From: Pseudomonas frederiksbergensis
GTDB taxonomy: Bacteria; Pseudomonadota; Gammaproteobacteria; Pseudomonadales; Pseudomonadaceae
Length of the DNA: 64,000 nucleotides
Assembly (NCBI RefSeq): GCF_003732665.1
Contig: NZ_MOBP01000013.1
Location: 237,593-301,592 of the forward strand
Direction: 5' to 3'
Position 1 is the first letter of the stretch. Each line of letters starts with the position of its first letter. A program made the position numbers and the translations under genes. The notes under the pieces were generated by a model. It was not told where the DNA came from, did not search any database, and was given only the letters and a program-made list of their open reading frames with translations. Shown here piece after piece: positions 7,260 through 15,652 of this stretch.

Positions 7260-8930
7260 GTGAAACAGAACTCCCTGAATGGATGGTTCAAGAGCGGCGC
7301 CCCCGGCGTCTGGATCAGCGGTGGCGCGGTGTCCATCGCGGTCATCATGACCATTGGCTTGCTGGCAGTGATTGCCGTGCGCGGCCTGGGTCACTTCTGG
7401 CCGGCGGACCTGATCCACGCCAGCTACGACGTCCCGGGCCAGGCCAATCACCTGGTGATCGGCGAAGTGGTGCAGAAAGAAGAAGTGCCCCGCGAGCGCC
7501 TGAAAAGCGCTGGCCTGCCGGTGCCTGATCAAGGCCCGGAGTTCATGACCCGCGAGCTGATCAAGGTCGGCAACCGTGACTTGAACGGCAACGACTTCAC
7601 CTGGATCGTCGGCGAGTGGCTGACCAACCAGAAGACGCCACCCGAGCTGATGACTATTGAGCGTCGCGAGTGGGGCAACTTCTACGGTTACCTGGTCAAC
7701 GTCAAACAGGACGGCAAGGTGATCGCCGAGGGCGAGGCTGCGTGGCCGGAGTTGCAGGCTCGTGTCGATCGCGTCAACAAACTCGCGGCACAGCTCAAGA
7801 CCCTGGAGAAATCCGATATCGGCGCGATCAACGCCGGCCTGGAACGCATCCGTCTGCACGGTCGCAAGCTGGAACTGGCCGGTCAACTGGACGCCACCGC
7901 ACAAGCGGACATGGACGCCGAAAAGGCTGAGCTGAATGCCCGCTATCAGGACATCGAAGCACGCCTGAGCGATCTGCATGCCCAGTTCAACCGCGACAGC
8001 CTCACAGCTCGGGATGCCAACGGTAAAGAGCTCGAAATCGGCATTGGCAAAGTGGTTCACGCCTACCAGCCGAACGCCATGGGCACCTTCACCAAGATCG
8101 GCTTCTACTTTGGCAAGGTCTGGGAATTCCTGTCGGACGACCCTCGCGAAGCGAACACCGAAGGCGGAATCTTCCCGGCGATTTTCGGCACCGTGATGAT
8201 GACCCTGATCATGGCGATGATCGTGACCCCGTTCGGCGTGCTGGCAGCGGTGTACCTGCGTGAATACGCCAAGCAGAACGCGTTGACGCGGATTATCCGC
8301 ATCGCCGTGAACAACCTGGCGGGGGTTCCGGCCATCGTTTACGGCGTGTTCGGCCTGGGCTTCTTCGTCTACGTACTCGGCGGTTCGCTGGACCGGATCT
8401 TCTTCCCCGAAGCCTTGCCGGCACCGACCTTCGGTACGCCGGGCCTGCTCTGGGCCTCGTTGACCCTGGCATTGCTGGCGGTGCCGGTGGTGATCGTGGC
8501 CACCGAAGAAGGCCTGGCGCGGATTCCTCGCACCGTGCGTGAAGGCTCGTTGGCGCTCGGCGCGACCAAGGCGGAAACGCTGTGGAAGATCGTGCTGCCA
8601 ATGGCCAGCCCTGCGATGATGACCGGCATGATCCTCGCCGTGGCCCGCGCCGCCGGTGAAGTGGCGCCGCTGATGCTGGTGGGTGTGGTGAAACTGGCGC
8701 CGTCGCTGCCGGTGGACGGCAACTACCCGTACTTGCACCTTGACCAGAAGATCATGCACTTGGGCTTCCATATTTATGACGTCGGCTTCCAGAGCCCGAA
8801 CGTCGAAGCGGCCCGACCGCTGGTTTACGCCACGGCGCTGTTGCTGGTGCTGGTGATCGCCACGTTGAACCTGTCGGCGGTCTACATCCGCAACCACCTG
8901 CGCGAGAAGTACAAAGCGCTGGATAGCTGA
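7260..8930 (+). CDS. pstA: Phosphate ABC transporter permease PstA (long form)
   Basis: Second permease of the importer, 556 residues, starting at a GTG preceded by AAGAAAGG. An N-terminal helix near residues 20-42 is followed by a hydrophilic region of about 250 residues with a helical, coiled-coil-like segment (around LNKLAAQLKTLEKSD-type heptads), resembling the DUF3333 extension of long PstA proteins, and then the permease core. The EAA loop reads GATKAETLWKIVLPMASPAM. It pairs with PstC to form the phosphate channel driven by PstB. The operon continues to pstB through a 160-bp gap occupied by a REP pair. Function is certain; the role of the extension is not known. Confidence 0.95.
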   Translation: MKQNSLNGWFKSGAPGVWISGGAVSIAVIMTIGLLAVIAVRGLGHFWPADLIHASYDVPGQANHLVIGEVVQKEEVPRERLKSAGLPVPDQGPEFMTRELIKVGNRDLNGNDFTWIVGEWLTNQKTPPELMTIERREWGNFYGYLVNVKQDGKVIAEGEAAWPELQARVDRVNKLAAQLKTLEKSDIGAINAGLERIRLHGRKLELAGQLDATAQADMDAEKAELNARYQDIEARLSDLHAQFNRDSLTARDANGKELEIGIGKVVHAYQPNAMGTFTKIGFYFGKVWEFLSDDPREANTEGGIFPAIFGTVMMTLIMAMIVTPFGVLAAVYLREYAKQNALTRIIRIAVNNLAGVPAIVYGVFGLGFFVYVLGGSLDRIFFPEALPAPTFGTPGLLWASLTLALLAVPVVIVATEEGLARIPRTVREGSLALGATKAETLWKIVLPMASPAMMTGMILAVARAAGEVAPLMLVGVVKLAPSLPVDGNYPYLHLDQKIMHLGFHIYDVGFQSPNVEAARPLVYATALLLVLVIATLNLSAVYIRNHLREKYKALDS

Positions 8931-8936
8931 TTTCCC

Positions 8937-9026
8937 TGTGGGAGCGGGCTTGCTCGCGAAAGCGGTGGGTCAGGCAACATTGATATTGAATGTGCCGACC
9001 CCTTCGCGAGCAAGCCCGCTCCCACA
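8937..9026. repeat. REP pair inside the pst operon (pstA-pstB gap)
   Basis: TGTGGGAGCGGGCTTGCTCG at the left and its inverse at the right flank a spacer that differs from the 4752 copy at only a few bases. Its position between co-transcribed genes means it will form a strong hairpin in the pstA-pstB mRNA. Confidence 0.85.
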
Positions 9027-9090
9027 CTAGATTGTGTATGGCCGCGAAAGCGGCGTTCCGAACCGAATTTGTTAGCACAGGGAGCCTCCC

Positions 9091-9924
9091 ATGCAGCACG
9101 AAACACATACCCACGGCATCAACATGTCCGCCCTGGGCCGCGACAAGCAGAGCCTGAGTCTTGAGCAGGAAACCGTGGCCATTGAAGTGCCGGGCCTGAG
9201 TCTGTTCTACGGCGACAAACAAGCGCTGTACGACGTCAGCATGAACATTCCGAAACAGCGCGTGACCGCTTTCATCGGCCCGTCCGGCTGCGGCAAGTCC
9301 ACGTTGCTGCGTACCTTCAACCGCATGAACGATCTGGTGGACGGTTGCCGCGTTGAAGGCGCAATCAACCTCTACGGCAACAACATCTACCGCAAGGGCG
9401 AAGACGTTGCCGAACTGCGTCGCCGCGTGGGCATGGTGTTCCAGAAGCCGAACCCGTTCCCGAAAACCATCTACGAAAACGTGGTCTACGGCCTGCGCAT
9501 CCAGGGCATCAACAAAAAGCGCATCCTCGACGAAGCCGTCGAGTGGGCGTTGAAAGGCGCGGCGCTGTGGGATGAGGTCAAGGATCGTCTGCATGAATCG
9601 GCACTCGGTTTGTCCGGTGGTCAGCAGCAGCGTCTGGTGATCGCCCGCACCATCGCCGTAGAGCCGGAAGTGCTGCTGCTCGACGAACCGTGCTCGGCCC
9701 TCGACCCGATCTCCACGCTGAAAGTCGAAGAGCTGATCTACGAACTGAAATCCAAGTTCACCATCGTGATCGTGACCCACAACATGCAACAGGCCGCACG
9801 GGTTTCCGACTACACGGCGTTCATGTACATGGGCAAACTGGTGGAGTTCGGCGACACCGACACCTTGTTCACCAATCCGGCGAAGAAGCAGACCGAAGAT
9901 TACATTACCGGTCGTTACGGCTAG
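9091..9924 (+). CDS. pstB: Phosphate ABC transporter ATP-binding protein PstB
   Basis: ATPase of the phosphate importer, 277 residues. Walker A is GPSGCGKST (63-71), the ABC signature LSGGQ is at 174-178, and Walker B LLLDEP is at 195-200. The N-terminus is about 20 residues longer than in E. coli PstB. It energises phosphate uptake through PstC/PstA and is part of the PstSCAB-PhoU-PhoR sensory assembly. It follows pstA after a REP element and is followed by phoU after a 71-bp gap containing a small TGCGG/CCGCA hairpin. The start is an ATG with GGGAG upstream. Confidence 0.97.
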   Translation: MQHETHTHGINMSALGRDKQSLSLEQETVAIEVPGLSLFYGDKQALYDVSMNIPKQRVTAFIGPSGCGKSTLLRTFNRMNDLVDGCRVEGAINLYGNNIYRKGEDVAELRRRVGMVFQKPNPFPKTIYENVVYGLRIQGINKKRILDEAVEWALKGAALWDEVKDRLHESALGLSGGQQQRLVIARTIAVEPEVLLLDEPCSALDPISTLKVEELIYELKSKFTIVIVTHNMQQAARVSDYTAFMYMGKLVEFGDTDTLFTNPAKKQTEDYITGRYG

Positions 9925-9995
9925 GAAGCTGTTGTTGCTCACTGAACTGACGCTGCGGTCCACCGCACCTTACCGGACGCTCCAAGGACGCCAAC

Positions 9996-10757
9996 ATGAT
10001 TAGTAAAGAAGGCCTTACCCACCACATCTCTGCACAGTTCAACGCCGAGCTCGAGGAAGTGCGCAGCCACCTCCTGGCCATGGGCGGGCTGGTGGAGAAG
10101 CAGGTCAATGACGCGGTGACTGCGCTGATCGAGGCCGACTCCGGCCTGGCCCAGCAGGTGCGCGACATCGACGACCAGATCAACCAGATGGAACGCAACA
10201 TCGACGAAGAATGCCTGCGCATTCTGGCCCGTCGTCAGCCTGCGGCCTCTGACTTGCGCCTGATCATCAGCATTTCCAAGTCGGTGATCGACCTGGAACG
10301 CATCGGCGACGAATCCACCAAGATCGCCCGTCGCGCCATTCAGTTGTGCGAAGAAGGTGAAGCGCCACGCGGTTACGTCGAGGTGCGCCACATTGGCGAC
10401 CAGGTGCGCAACATGGTTCGCGATGCGCTGGACGCGTTTGCCCGTTTCGACGCCGACCTGGCGTTGTCCGTGGCGCAGTACGACAAGATTATCGACCGCG
10501 AATACAAGACCGCCCTGCGCGAGCTGGCCACCTACATGATGGAAGACCCGCGCTCTATCTCGCGGGTCTTGAGCATCATTTGGGTGCTGCGTTCCCTGGA
10601 GCGCATCGGCGACCACGCGCGCAACATCTCGGAACTGGTGATTTACCTGGTGCGCGGCACCGACGTGCGGCACCTTGGCCTCAAACGCATGAAAGAAGAA
10701 GTTGAAGGCACAAGTGGCGAAACCGCTAATGTTCCGGGCAAAGCTGACGATAAGTAA
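9996..10757 (+). CDS. phoU: Phosphate signalling protein PhoU
   Basis: A 253-residue all-helical PhoU with two repeats of the three-helix metal-binding bundle. The segments ERIGDESTKIAR and ERIGDHARNIS are the paired metal-site motifs, one per repeat. PhoU links the Pst importer to PhoR and keeps the Pho regulon off when phosphate is plentiful. It is the last gene of the pstCAB-phoU operon and is closed by a strong intrinsic terminator at 10774. Length and motifs are typical. Confidence 0.96.
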   Translation: MISKEGLTHHISAQFNAELEEVRSHLLAMGGLVEKQVNDAVTALIEADSGLAQQVRDIDDQINQMERNIDEECLRILARRQPAASDLRLIISISKSVIDLERIGDESTKIARRAIQLCEEGEAPRGYVEVRHIGDQVRNMVRDALDAFARFDADLALSVAQYDKIIDREYKTALRELATYMMEDPRSISRVLSIIWVLRSLERIGDHARNISELVIYLVRGTDVRHLGLKRMKEEVEGTSGETANVPGKADDK

Positions 10758-10773
10758 GATTGCCTGAGAAAAG

Positions 10774-10801
10774 CGCCCGGCCTTTTGGCCGGGCGTTTTT
10801 G
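10774..10801 (+). terminator. Intrinsic terminator after phoU
   Basis: CGCCCGGCC-TTTT-GGCCGGGCG followed by TTTTTG: a perfect 9-bp stem with a T-run, 16 bp after the phoU stop. Confidence 0.92.
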
Positions 10802-10924
10802 TTTGTGGTTTTTGAATGTGAAAGCAGCACCCGCGAACGAAAAGTCCCGGCGTGACTGAAGGTTTTTGGCAATGTGCCATCAGCAAAGCGGTATGCTTGC
10901 CGGGATTTTTTAAAGGGGTTGTGG

Positions 10925-11869
10925 ATGAGTAAGGTCAGTGTGTTGGTCGTGGACGATGCGTCGTTCATTCGTGACCTGGTGAAGAAGTGCCTGCGCAACT
11001 ACTTCCCGGGTATCCGGATCGAAGACGCGGTTAACGGCAAGAAGGCTCAGGCGATTCTGGCGCGTGAAGCGTTCGACCTGGTGTTGTGCGACTGGGAAAT
11101 GCCGGAAATGTCAGGCCTGGAATTGCTGACCTGGTGCCGCGAGCAGGACAACCTCAAGACCATGCCGTTTGTGATGGTGACCAGCCGTGGCGACAAAGAG
11201 AACGTCGTCCAGGCGATCCAGGCCGGCGTTTCCGGCTACGTCAGCAAGCCGTTCACCAACGAGCAACTGCTGACCAAGGTTAAGCAGGCGCTGAACAAGG
11301 TCGGCAAGCTCGACACCTTGATGAACAGCGCCCCGACCAAAATGAACTCGGCGTTCGGCAACGATTCCCTGAGCGCATTGACCGGTGGCAAGGCTGAAGT
11401 CGTCGGTGCCGCCCCGGTCAACCCGTTCGCCAAACCTGTCGCCGCTGCGCCAGCCCCGGCGGCCGCGCCATCCCGTGGCCTGCTCAACAGCCCGCCAGTC
11501 AAGGCGCCGGCTGCTTCGGCCGCGCCTACCGGCGGTCGCGGCCAGGGCCAATTGCGCCTGTCGAGCGGCACCCAGCCGTGCGTGATCAAGGCCCTGAGCC
11601 TCAAAGAAGCGCTGCTGGTGGTCAAACGCACCGACATCCTGCCGCAAGTGCTCGAAAGCGCGGTGCTCGACCTGGAACAGGGCGACAACGCCGAAACCGC
11701 ACGCCTAAACGGCTACCTGCACGCCATCGTCGCCCACGAGCAAAAACCGGACAGCGAATGGCTGCAACTGACCTTCCGCTTCGTCGATAAAGACGCACAG
11801 AAGCTCGACTACATCTCTCGCCTCATCGCCCGTGGCACCGCGCAGAAGCATTTCGTACCGGGCGCGTAA
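10925..11869 (+). CDS. Response regulator with PilZ-like C-terminal region
   Basis: A 314-residue protein. Residues 1-125 form a CheY-like receiver with the phosphorylated Asp56 (LVLCDWEMP), the acidic pair near VVDDAS and the conserved SKPF lysine. A 90-residue Ala/Pro-rich linker leads to a C-terminal domain of about 100 residues that resembles PilZ in outline (RLSSG...; WLQLTFRF) but lacks a clear RxxxR c-di-GMP signature. The ATG at 10925 has AAAGGGG upstream; a longer in-frame start at 10874 lacks conserved sequence. No cognate kinase is adjacent. From memory it matches the gene following phoU in PAO1 (PA5364). Its output is not known. Confidence 0.8.
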   Translation: MSKVSVLVVDDASFIRDLVKKCLRNYFPGIRIEDAVNGKKAQAILAREAFDLVLCDWEMPEMSGLELLTWCREQDNLKTMPFVMVTSRGDKENVVQAIQAGVSGYVSKPFTNEQLLTKVKQALNKVGKLDTLMNSAPTKMNSAFGNDSLSALTGGKAEVVGAAPVNPFAKPVAAAPAPAAAPSRGLLNSPPVKAPAASAAPTGGRGQGQLRLSSGTQPCVIKALSLKEALLVVKRTDILPQVLESAVLDLEQGDNAETARLNGYLHAIVAHEQKPDSEWLQLTFRFVDKDAQKLDYISRLIARGTAQKHFVPGA

Positions 11870-11891
11870 TCTTCGTCGCCTGACAGTCAGT

Positions 11892-12001
11892 CTTCGCGGG
11901 CAAGCCCGCTCCCACAGTTGATTGGGGTTGACCACAAAATATGTGGCCACCCCCAAAACCCTGTGGGAGCGGCGGTGCGACGATTCGACTTGCCCGCGAA
12001 G
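11892..12001. repeat. REP pair downstream of the response regulator
   Basis: CTTCGCGGGCAAGCCCGCTC at the left and an interrupted inverse copy ending TTGCCCGCGAAG at the right. The right arm carries GGCGGTGCGACGATTCGA instead of the usual core, the form in which the palindrome is split by a short insertion. The rest of 11870-12193 holds the higBA promoter region. Confidence 0.75.
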
Positions 12002-12071
12002 GGGCCAAAACAATCCCCGCAAAAACAGCGCATAGCCCCTACGGCAAATATCTACAATTCTCGCCTTGATT

Positions 12072-12089
12072 TATATCGGTTTCGATATA
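12072..12089. promoter_or_regulatory. Inverted repeat, candidate HigA operator
   Basis: TATATCG-GTTT-CGATATA, perfect 7-bp arms with a 4-bp spacer, in an AT-rich patch about 105 bp before higB. Antitoxins with an XRE fold typically bind such palindromes; the assignment is by position only. Confidence 0.45.
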
Positions 12090-12193
12090 GCCTGTTCCAT
12101 AGCAGCCCTCTCTGCCATGCCTTGAAACAACCCCGTCCTATGTGCCTCGGTGGTGTCAATTACCCTTTTCCTGGTCAATAACAGGAGAAGTCG

Positions 12194-12517
12194 ATGCCAA
12201 GACACAAGGACGTGGTGTTTATCGGGAGCGCGTTAAAGGATTTGAAATCGTTTCCGCTCGATGCGCGAAGAGCCGCCGGTTTTCAGTTGGATCTCTTGCA
12301 GCAGGGGGAAGAACCCTTCGACTGGCGGCCGATGAAAACGGTGGGTCGGGGTGTCAACGAAATCAGGATCACCGAGGAATCAGGGGCGTTTCGAGTGTTT
12401 TATGTGGTGAACCGGCCAGAGGCCATCTATGTGCTGCATGCCTTGCACAAGACCACCCGTAAAACCGAAACGCGTGATATCGAACTGGCACGCGCCAGAT
12501 TGCAGGAGATCAATTAA
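12194..12517 (+). CDS. higB: RelE/HigB-type toxin (Gp49-like)
   Basis: A 107-residue protein of the phage-derived Gp49-like / HigB branch of the RelE superfamily. Typical pieces are GSALKDLKSFP at the N-terminus, WRPMKTVGRGVNEIRI in the core and FRVFYVVNRPEAIYVLHALHKT at the C-terminal strands. Such toxins cut mRNA on the ribosome. The gene precedes, by 4 bp, an XRE-type antitoxin: toxin-first order, as in higBA. The ATG at 12194 has AGGAGA upstream. The pair sits between REP elements where the core order is otherwise conserved, so it is a likely acquisition. Family assignment is good; activity is untested. Confidence 0.82.
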   Translation: MPRHKDVVFIGSALKDLKSFPLDARRAAGFQLDLLQQGEEPFDWRPMKTVGRGVNEIRITEESGAFRVFYVVNRPEAIYVLHALHKTTRKTETRDIELARARLQEIN

Positions 12518-12521
12518 CGCT

Positions 12522-12854
12522 ATGAAGGATCATCAAAACCCGCCCCAGCGGTTCGCCAGTATCTGGGATGCGCTGGAAGATACGCCTCAGGAAGCCGCGA
12601 ATATGCGCCTGCGCTCCAAGCTGATGCTGGAGTTGTGCAATGTCATTCGCGGCTGGGAGCTTTCACAAAAGGAGGCAGCCAAACGCCTGAAAATAACCCA
12701 GCCAAGGCTTAATGATGTATTGAGCGGCAAGATCGACAAGTTCTCGCTGGATGCCTTGGTGAACTTGTCTGCTGCAGCGCAACTTGATGTGGATATCACA
12801 TTCCACCCGATTACCCATGGCGTCACGCACAAACATCTTGTGCCGGGTGCTTAA
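12522..12854 (+). CDS. higA: HigA-type XRE antitoxin
   Basis: A 110-residue helix-turn-helix protein with the arrangement seen in antitoxins of HigB/Gp49 toxins. The HTH reads about residues 45-75 (GWELSQKEAAKRLKITQPR, then LNDVLSGKIDKFSLDALV), followed by a short strand region with DVDITFHP. It would bind and neutralise the HigB product and repress the operon, possibly at 12072-12089. The ATG at 12522 lies 4 bp after the toxin stop; longer in-frame starts would overlap the toxin gene deeply. The gene is followed by repeat elements. Confidence 0.82.
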   Translation: MKDHQNPPQRFASIWDALEDTPQEAANMRLRSKLMLELCNVIRGWELSQKEAAKRLKITQPRLNDVLSGKIDKFSLDALVNLSAAAQLDVDITFHPITHGVTHKHLVPGA

Positions 12855-12877
12855 GTTCCGCGTCGTCTGACAGTCCG

Positions 12878-12960
12878 CCTTCGCGGGCAAGCCTCGCTCC
12901 TACAGGTGTCGCGCCCATTGCGGACGACACATCTGTAGGAGCGAGGCTTGCCCGCGAAGG
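12878..12960. repeat. REP pair downstream of higA
   Basis: CCTTCGCGGGCAAGCCTCGC at 12878 and its exact inverse ending at 12960 (GCGAGGCTTGCCCGCGAAGG), with a spacer that itself contains complementary GTGTCG/CGACAC. The whole forms a long near-perfect hairpin. Confidence 0.85.
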
Positions 12961-12984
12961 GGCCATCAAATTCGCCGCACATCA

Positions 12985-13094
12985 GATCGTTCCCACGCTC
13001 CGCGTGGGAATGCCTCACCGGACGCTCCGCGTCCGCTTCGTAGGGAACGCGGAGCGTCCCGGGCTGCATTCCCACGCGGAGCGTGGGGACGATC
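12985..13094. repeat. 110-bp interspersed palindromic repeat ('cgttcccacgctccgcg' family)
   Basis: The ends are GATCGTTCCCACGCTCCGCG and its near-exact inverse CGCGGAGCGTGGGGACGATC, with an inner inverted pair GACGCTCCGCGTCC / GGAACGCGGAGCGTCC. A truncated relative lies at 59172-59223. It is a family distinct from the REP elements. No gene was seen in 12855-13174. Confidence 0.75.
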
Positions 13095-13174
13095 ATTTGA
13101 AACATCTGCCGACGACCCAGGTCCATTGCACCTGCTAGGCTCCTTCCCAGGCCTTATTCGACAGACTCTTGCCC

Positions 13175-14071
13175 ATGCTTGCGCGCCTGCTGTTTTTCTG
13201 TGGTCTTTTCATGGCCTCCACCTCGGCTGTGGCCATGACCATTTACAAATCCACCGATGCCAATGGCGTGGTCTCCTACAGCGACCGCCCCACGAAAGGC
13301 TCCCAGGTGTTCGTTTTTCGGGACCGGATGGTCGAGCACCTGGAGCGGCAGGTGTATCTGGACATCAAGAAGCAAAAGGGCGTGGACGTGGTGTTTGTGC
13401 GCAACGATCTGTATGCGCCGGTGGAGGTGGAGCTGAGTTTTGCCGGGTTGAGTAATGTGAAGGGCGCGCCGAGCCAGCCGATCCGTCGGGTCTTGCCGGC
13501 ACGCAGCAACTCGCGCCTGGCGCTGCTCACGGCGATTACCGGGTGCAAGCCGTTGGTGTATACCCCGAGCTTCCAATATTCCATGGGCGACCCTTCAGGG
13601 GCCGCGCAGAGCTATCGATATCCCTTCCCGTGGCGCGGTGGTCCGTTTCGCTTGAGCCAGGGCGCCAACGGCCAATACAGCCACTTCGGCGCCAAGAACC
13701 GCTATGCCATGGACATCGCCATGCCCGAAGGCACGCCGATCATCGCGGCACGGGCCGGGATGGTGGTGAAGACCGAGAATGGCCAGAACGGCCGGGGTAA
13801 TGATCCGTCGGGTAATTTCGTGCGGGTGCTGCACGATGACGGGACCATGGGCGTGTACCTGCACCTCAAGCAAGGCTCGGTGAGCGTGCGCGAAGGGCAG
13901 CGGGTGGGGGTGGGCAGTGCGTTGGCGCTGTCGGGCAACACTGGCAACAGCAGTGGGCCGCATTTGCACTTCGTGGTGCAGCGCAATACCGGGTTGGGGT
14001 TGGTGTCGATTCCGTACCAGTTCAATCAACCGGTGGGGATGTTGCCCAACTTTGCGTTGGGTAAGCAGTGA
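13175..14071 (+). CDS. Secreted M23 (LytM-type) peptidase with N-terminal DUF4124
   Basis: A 298-residue exported protein. A signal peptide (about 1-20, ending STSAVA) leads to a DUF4124-like segment (IYKSTDANGVVSYSDRP, residues 23-39), a middle region of unknown fold, and a C-terminal M23 domain. Metal ligands are visible at His170, Asp180 (RYAMDIAMPEGTP), and the HxH pair His263/His265 (GPHLHF), with His230 as a further catalytic residue. M23 enzymes cut peptidoglycan cross-bridges, or recruit amidases if degenerate; all key residues are present here, so activity is likely. The ATG at 13175 is preferred to a TTG at 13169. In PAO1 a gene of this kind follows the response regulator. Confidence 0.85.
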   Translation: MLARLLFFCGLFMASTSAVAMTIYKSTDANGVVSYSDRPTKGSQVFVFRDRMVEHLERQVYLDIKKQKGVDVVFVRNDLYAPVEVELSFAGLSNVKGAPSQPIRRVLPARSNSRLALLTAITGCKPLVYTPSFQYSMGDPSGAAQSYRYPFPWRGGPFRLSQGANGQYSHFGAKNRYAMDIAMPEGTPIIAARAGMVVKTENGQNGRGNDPSGNFVRVLHDDGTMGVYLHLKQGSVSVREGQRVGVGSALALSGNTGNSSGPHLHFVVQRNTGLGLVSIPYQFNQPVGMLPNFALGKQ

Positions 14072-14083
14072 ACGGTGCGCAAT

Positions 14084-14180
14084 CCCTGTAGGAGCATAGC
14101 TTGCTCGCGATAGCGGTATGTCAGTTGCGATGATGTTGTATGTGCCGCCGTCATCGCGAGCAAGCTTTGCTCCCACAGGG
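14084..14180. repeat. REP pair between the M23 peptidase and the CNNM-family gene
   Basis: CCCTGTAGGAGCATAGCTTG at the left, CAAGCTTTGCTCCCACAGGG at the right. It lies between convergent genes and forms a long hairpin that could end transcription in both directions. Confidence 0.8.
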
Positions 14181-14188
14181 GTGTGGCT

Positions 14189-15529
14189 TTAGTCGAGCAT
14201 CAACACCTTGGCCAAAATGATCTTCGGCCCTTTCATCTTCTTGATGATGATCCGCAAACCTTCGACTTCCAGCACTTCTTCCTCTTCCGGCACCCGTTTC
14301 AGGGTTTCGTAGACCAGCCCGGCGAGGGTTTCGGCTTCGATGTGGTCCAGGTCGATGCCCAGCAGGCGTTCAACCTTGAACAACGGCGTGTCGCCACGCA
14401 CCAGCAACTTGCCCGGCTGATACGCGAGGATCCCGCGCTCAGCCTTGCGGTGTTCGTCCTGGATATCGCCCACCAGCACTTCCAGCACGTCTTCCATGGT
14501 CAGGTAGCCGATGATGTTGCCGTCGGCTTCTTCGACCACGGCGAAGTGCGAGCCGCCCTTGCGGAATTGTTCCAGCAGTTGCGACAGCGGCATGTGCCGC
14601 GAGATGCGCTCCAGCGGGCGGGTCAGCTCGGCCAGGTTGAACGACTCGGGAATGTGGTCCAGAGCCGCCAGCTCCAGCAGCAGATCCTTGATGTGCAGCA
14701 GGCCGACGAACTCCTGGCGTTCGCTGTCGTACACCGGGTAACGGCTGAACTTGTGGCGACGGAACAGTGCAAGGATTTCCTTGAGCGGCGCGTTGAACTC
14801 CAGCGTCACCAGGTCTTCCCGGGAGTTGGCCCAGTCCACCACTTCCAGTTCGCCCATTTCCACCGCCGAAGCCAACACACGCATGCCTTGGTCGCTCGGG
14901 TCCTGGCCACGGCTGGAGTGCAGGATCAGTTTCAGTTCTTCACGGCTGTAATGGTGCTCGTGATGCGGGCCGGGTTCGCCCTGGCCGGCGATGCGCAGGA
15001 TGGTGTTGGCGCTGGCGTTGAGCAGGTAAATCGCCGGGTACATGGCCCAGTAGAACAGGTACAGCGGCACGGCGGTCCAGAGCGACAGCAGCTCGGGTTT
15101 GCGGATCGCCCACGACTTGGGCGCCAGTTCACCGACCACGATGTGCAGGTACGAAATGACGAAGAACGCGGCGAAGAACGACACGCCTTTGATCACTTCG
15201 GCCGACTGCACGCCGACGGCTTCAAGGATCGGTTCGAGGATGTGCGCGAACGCCGGTTCACCGACCCAACCCAAGCCGAGGGAGGCGAGGGTGATACCCA
15301 ACTGGCACGCCGAGAGGTAAGCATCGAGCTGACTGTGCACGGTGCGCAGGATGTGTCCGCGCCAGCCGTTTTTCTCAGCGATGGCCTCGACCCGGGTCGA
15401 GCGCAGTTTGACCATGGCAAATTCCGCCGCAACGAAAAATCCGTTGAGCAAAACCAGGATCAGAGCAAAAAGAATCATGCCGAAATCGGCGAAGAGTGTC
15501 GCGAGGGTCAAGCCAGGGGATGGGTCCAT
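14189..15529 (-). CDS. CNNM/CorC-type hemolysin-family membrane protein (DUF21-CBS-CorC_HlyC)
   Basis: A 446-residue inner-membrane protein. An N-terminal DUF21 transmembrane domain (about 1-190, with LLNGFFVAAEFAMVKLR as the hallmark near helix 1) is followed by two CBS motifs (about 215-340) and a C-terminal CorC/HlyC domain. Relatives include CorB/CorC/YtfL, linked to magnesium or cobalt efflux and resistance; the old 'hemolysin' label is not supported by sequence. The gene is transcribed towards the M23 gene and lies downstream of phoR on the same strand, 124 bp away. The ion handled is unknown. Confidence 0.88.
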   Translation of the reverse strand: MDPSPGLTLATLFADFGMILFALILVLLNGFFVAAEFAMVKLRSTRVEAIAEKNGWRGHILRTVHSQLDAYLSACQLGITLASLGLGWVGEPAFAHILEPILEAVGVQSAEVIKGVSFFAAFFVISYLHIVVGELAPKSWAIRKPELLSLWTAVPLYLFYWAMYPAIYLLNASANTILRIAGQGEPGPHHEHHYSREELKLILHSSRGQDPSDQGMRVLASAVEMGELEVVDWANSREDLVTLEFNAPLKEILALFRRHKFSRYPVYDSERQEFVGLLHIKDLLLELAALDHIPESFNLAELTRPLERISRHMPLSQLLEQFRKGGSHFAVVEEADGNIIGYLTMEDVLEVLVGDIQDEHRKAERGILAYQPGKLLVRGDTPLFKVERLLGIDLDHIEAETLAGLVYETLKRVPEEEEVLEVEGLRIIIKKMKGPKIILAKVLMLD

Positions 15530-15652
15530 GATGGAGTTTTGCGGTTTCCGTGTATTCGAAAGGAAAGAAAAAAGTACGCCTGAAGCGCAGGCGCAAGTCA
15601 GCCAATGTAGCGGCTGACTGGGTGATTGCCTAGTGGCGCGTGCTCACCGGTA

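Noticed and set aside
4914..8897. Minus-strand open frame of 1327 codons opposite pstC/pstA
   Set aside because: It mirrors two firmly identified genes; the translation is rich in His, Gln, Arg, Asp and Val without any domain, typical of antisense frames in high-GC DNA.
11892..12960. Possible CRISPR-like array of recurring palindromes
   Set aside because: The units are inverted REP pairs with variable spacing, not direct repeats with uniform spacers, and no cas genes are present.
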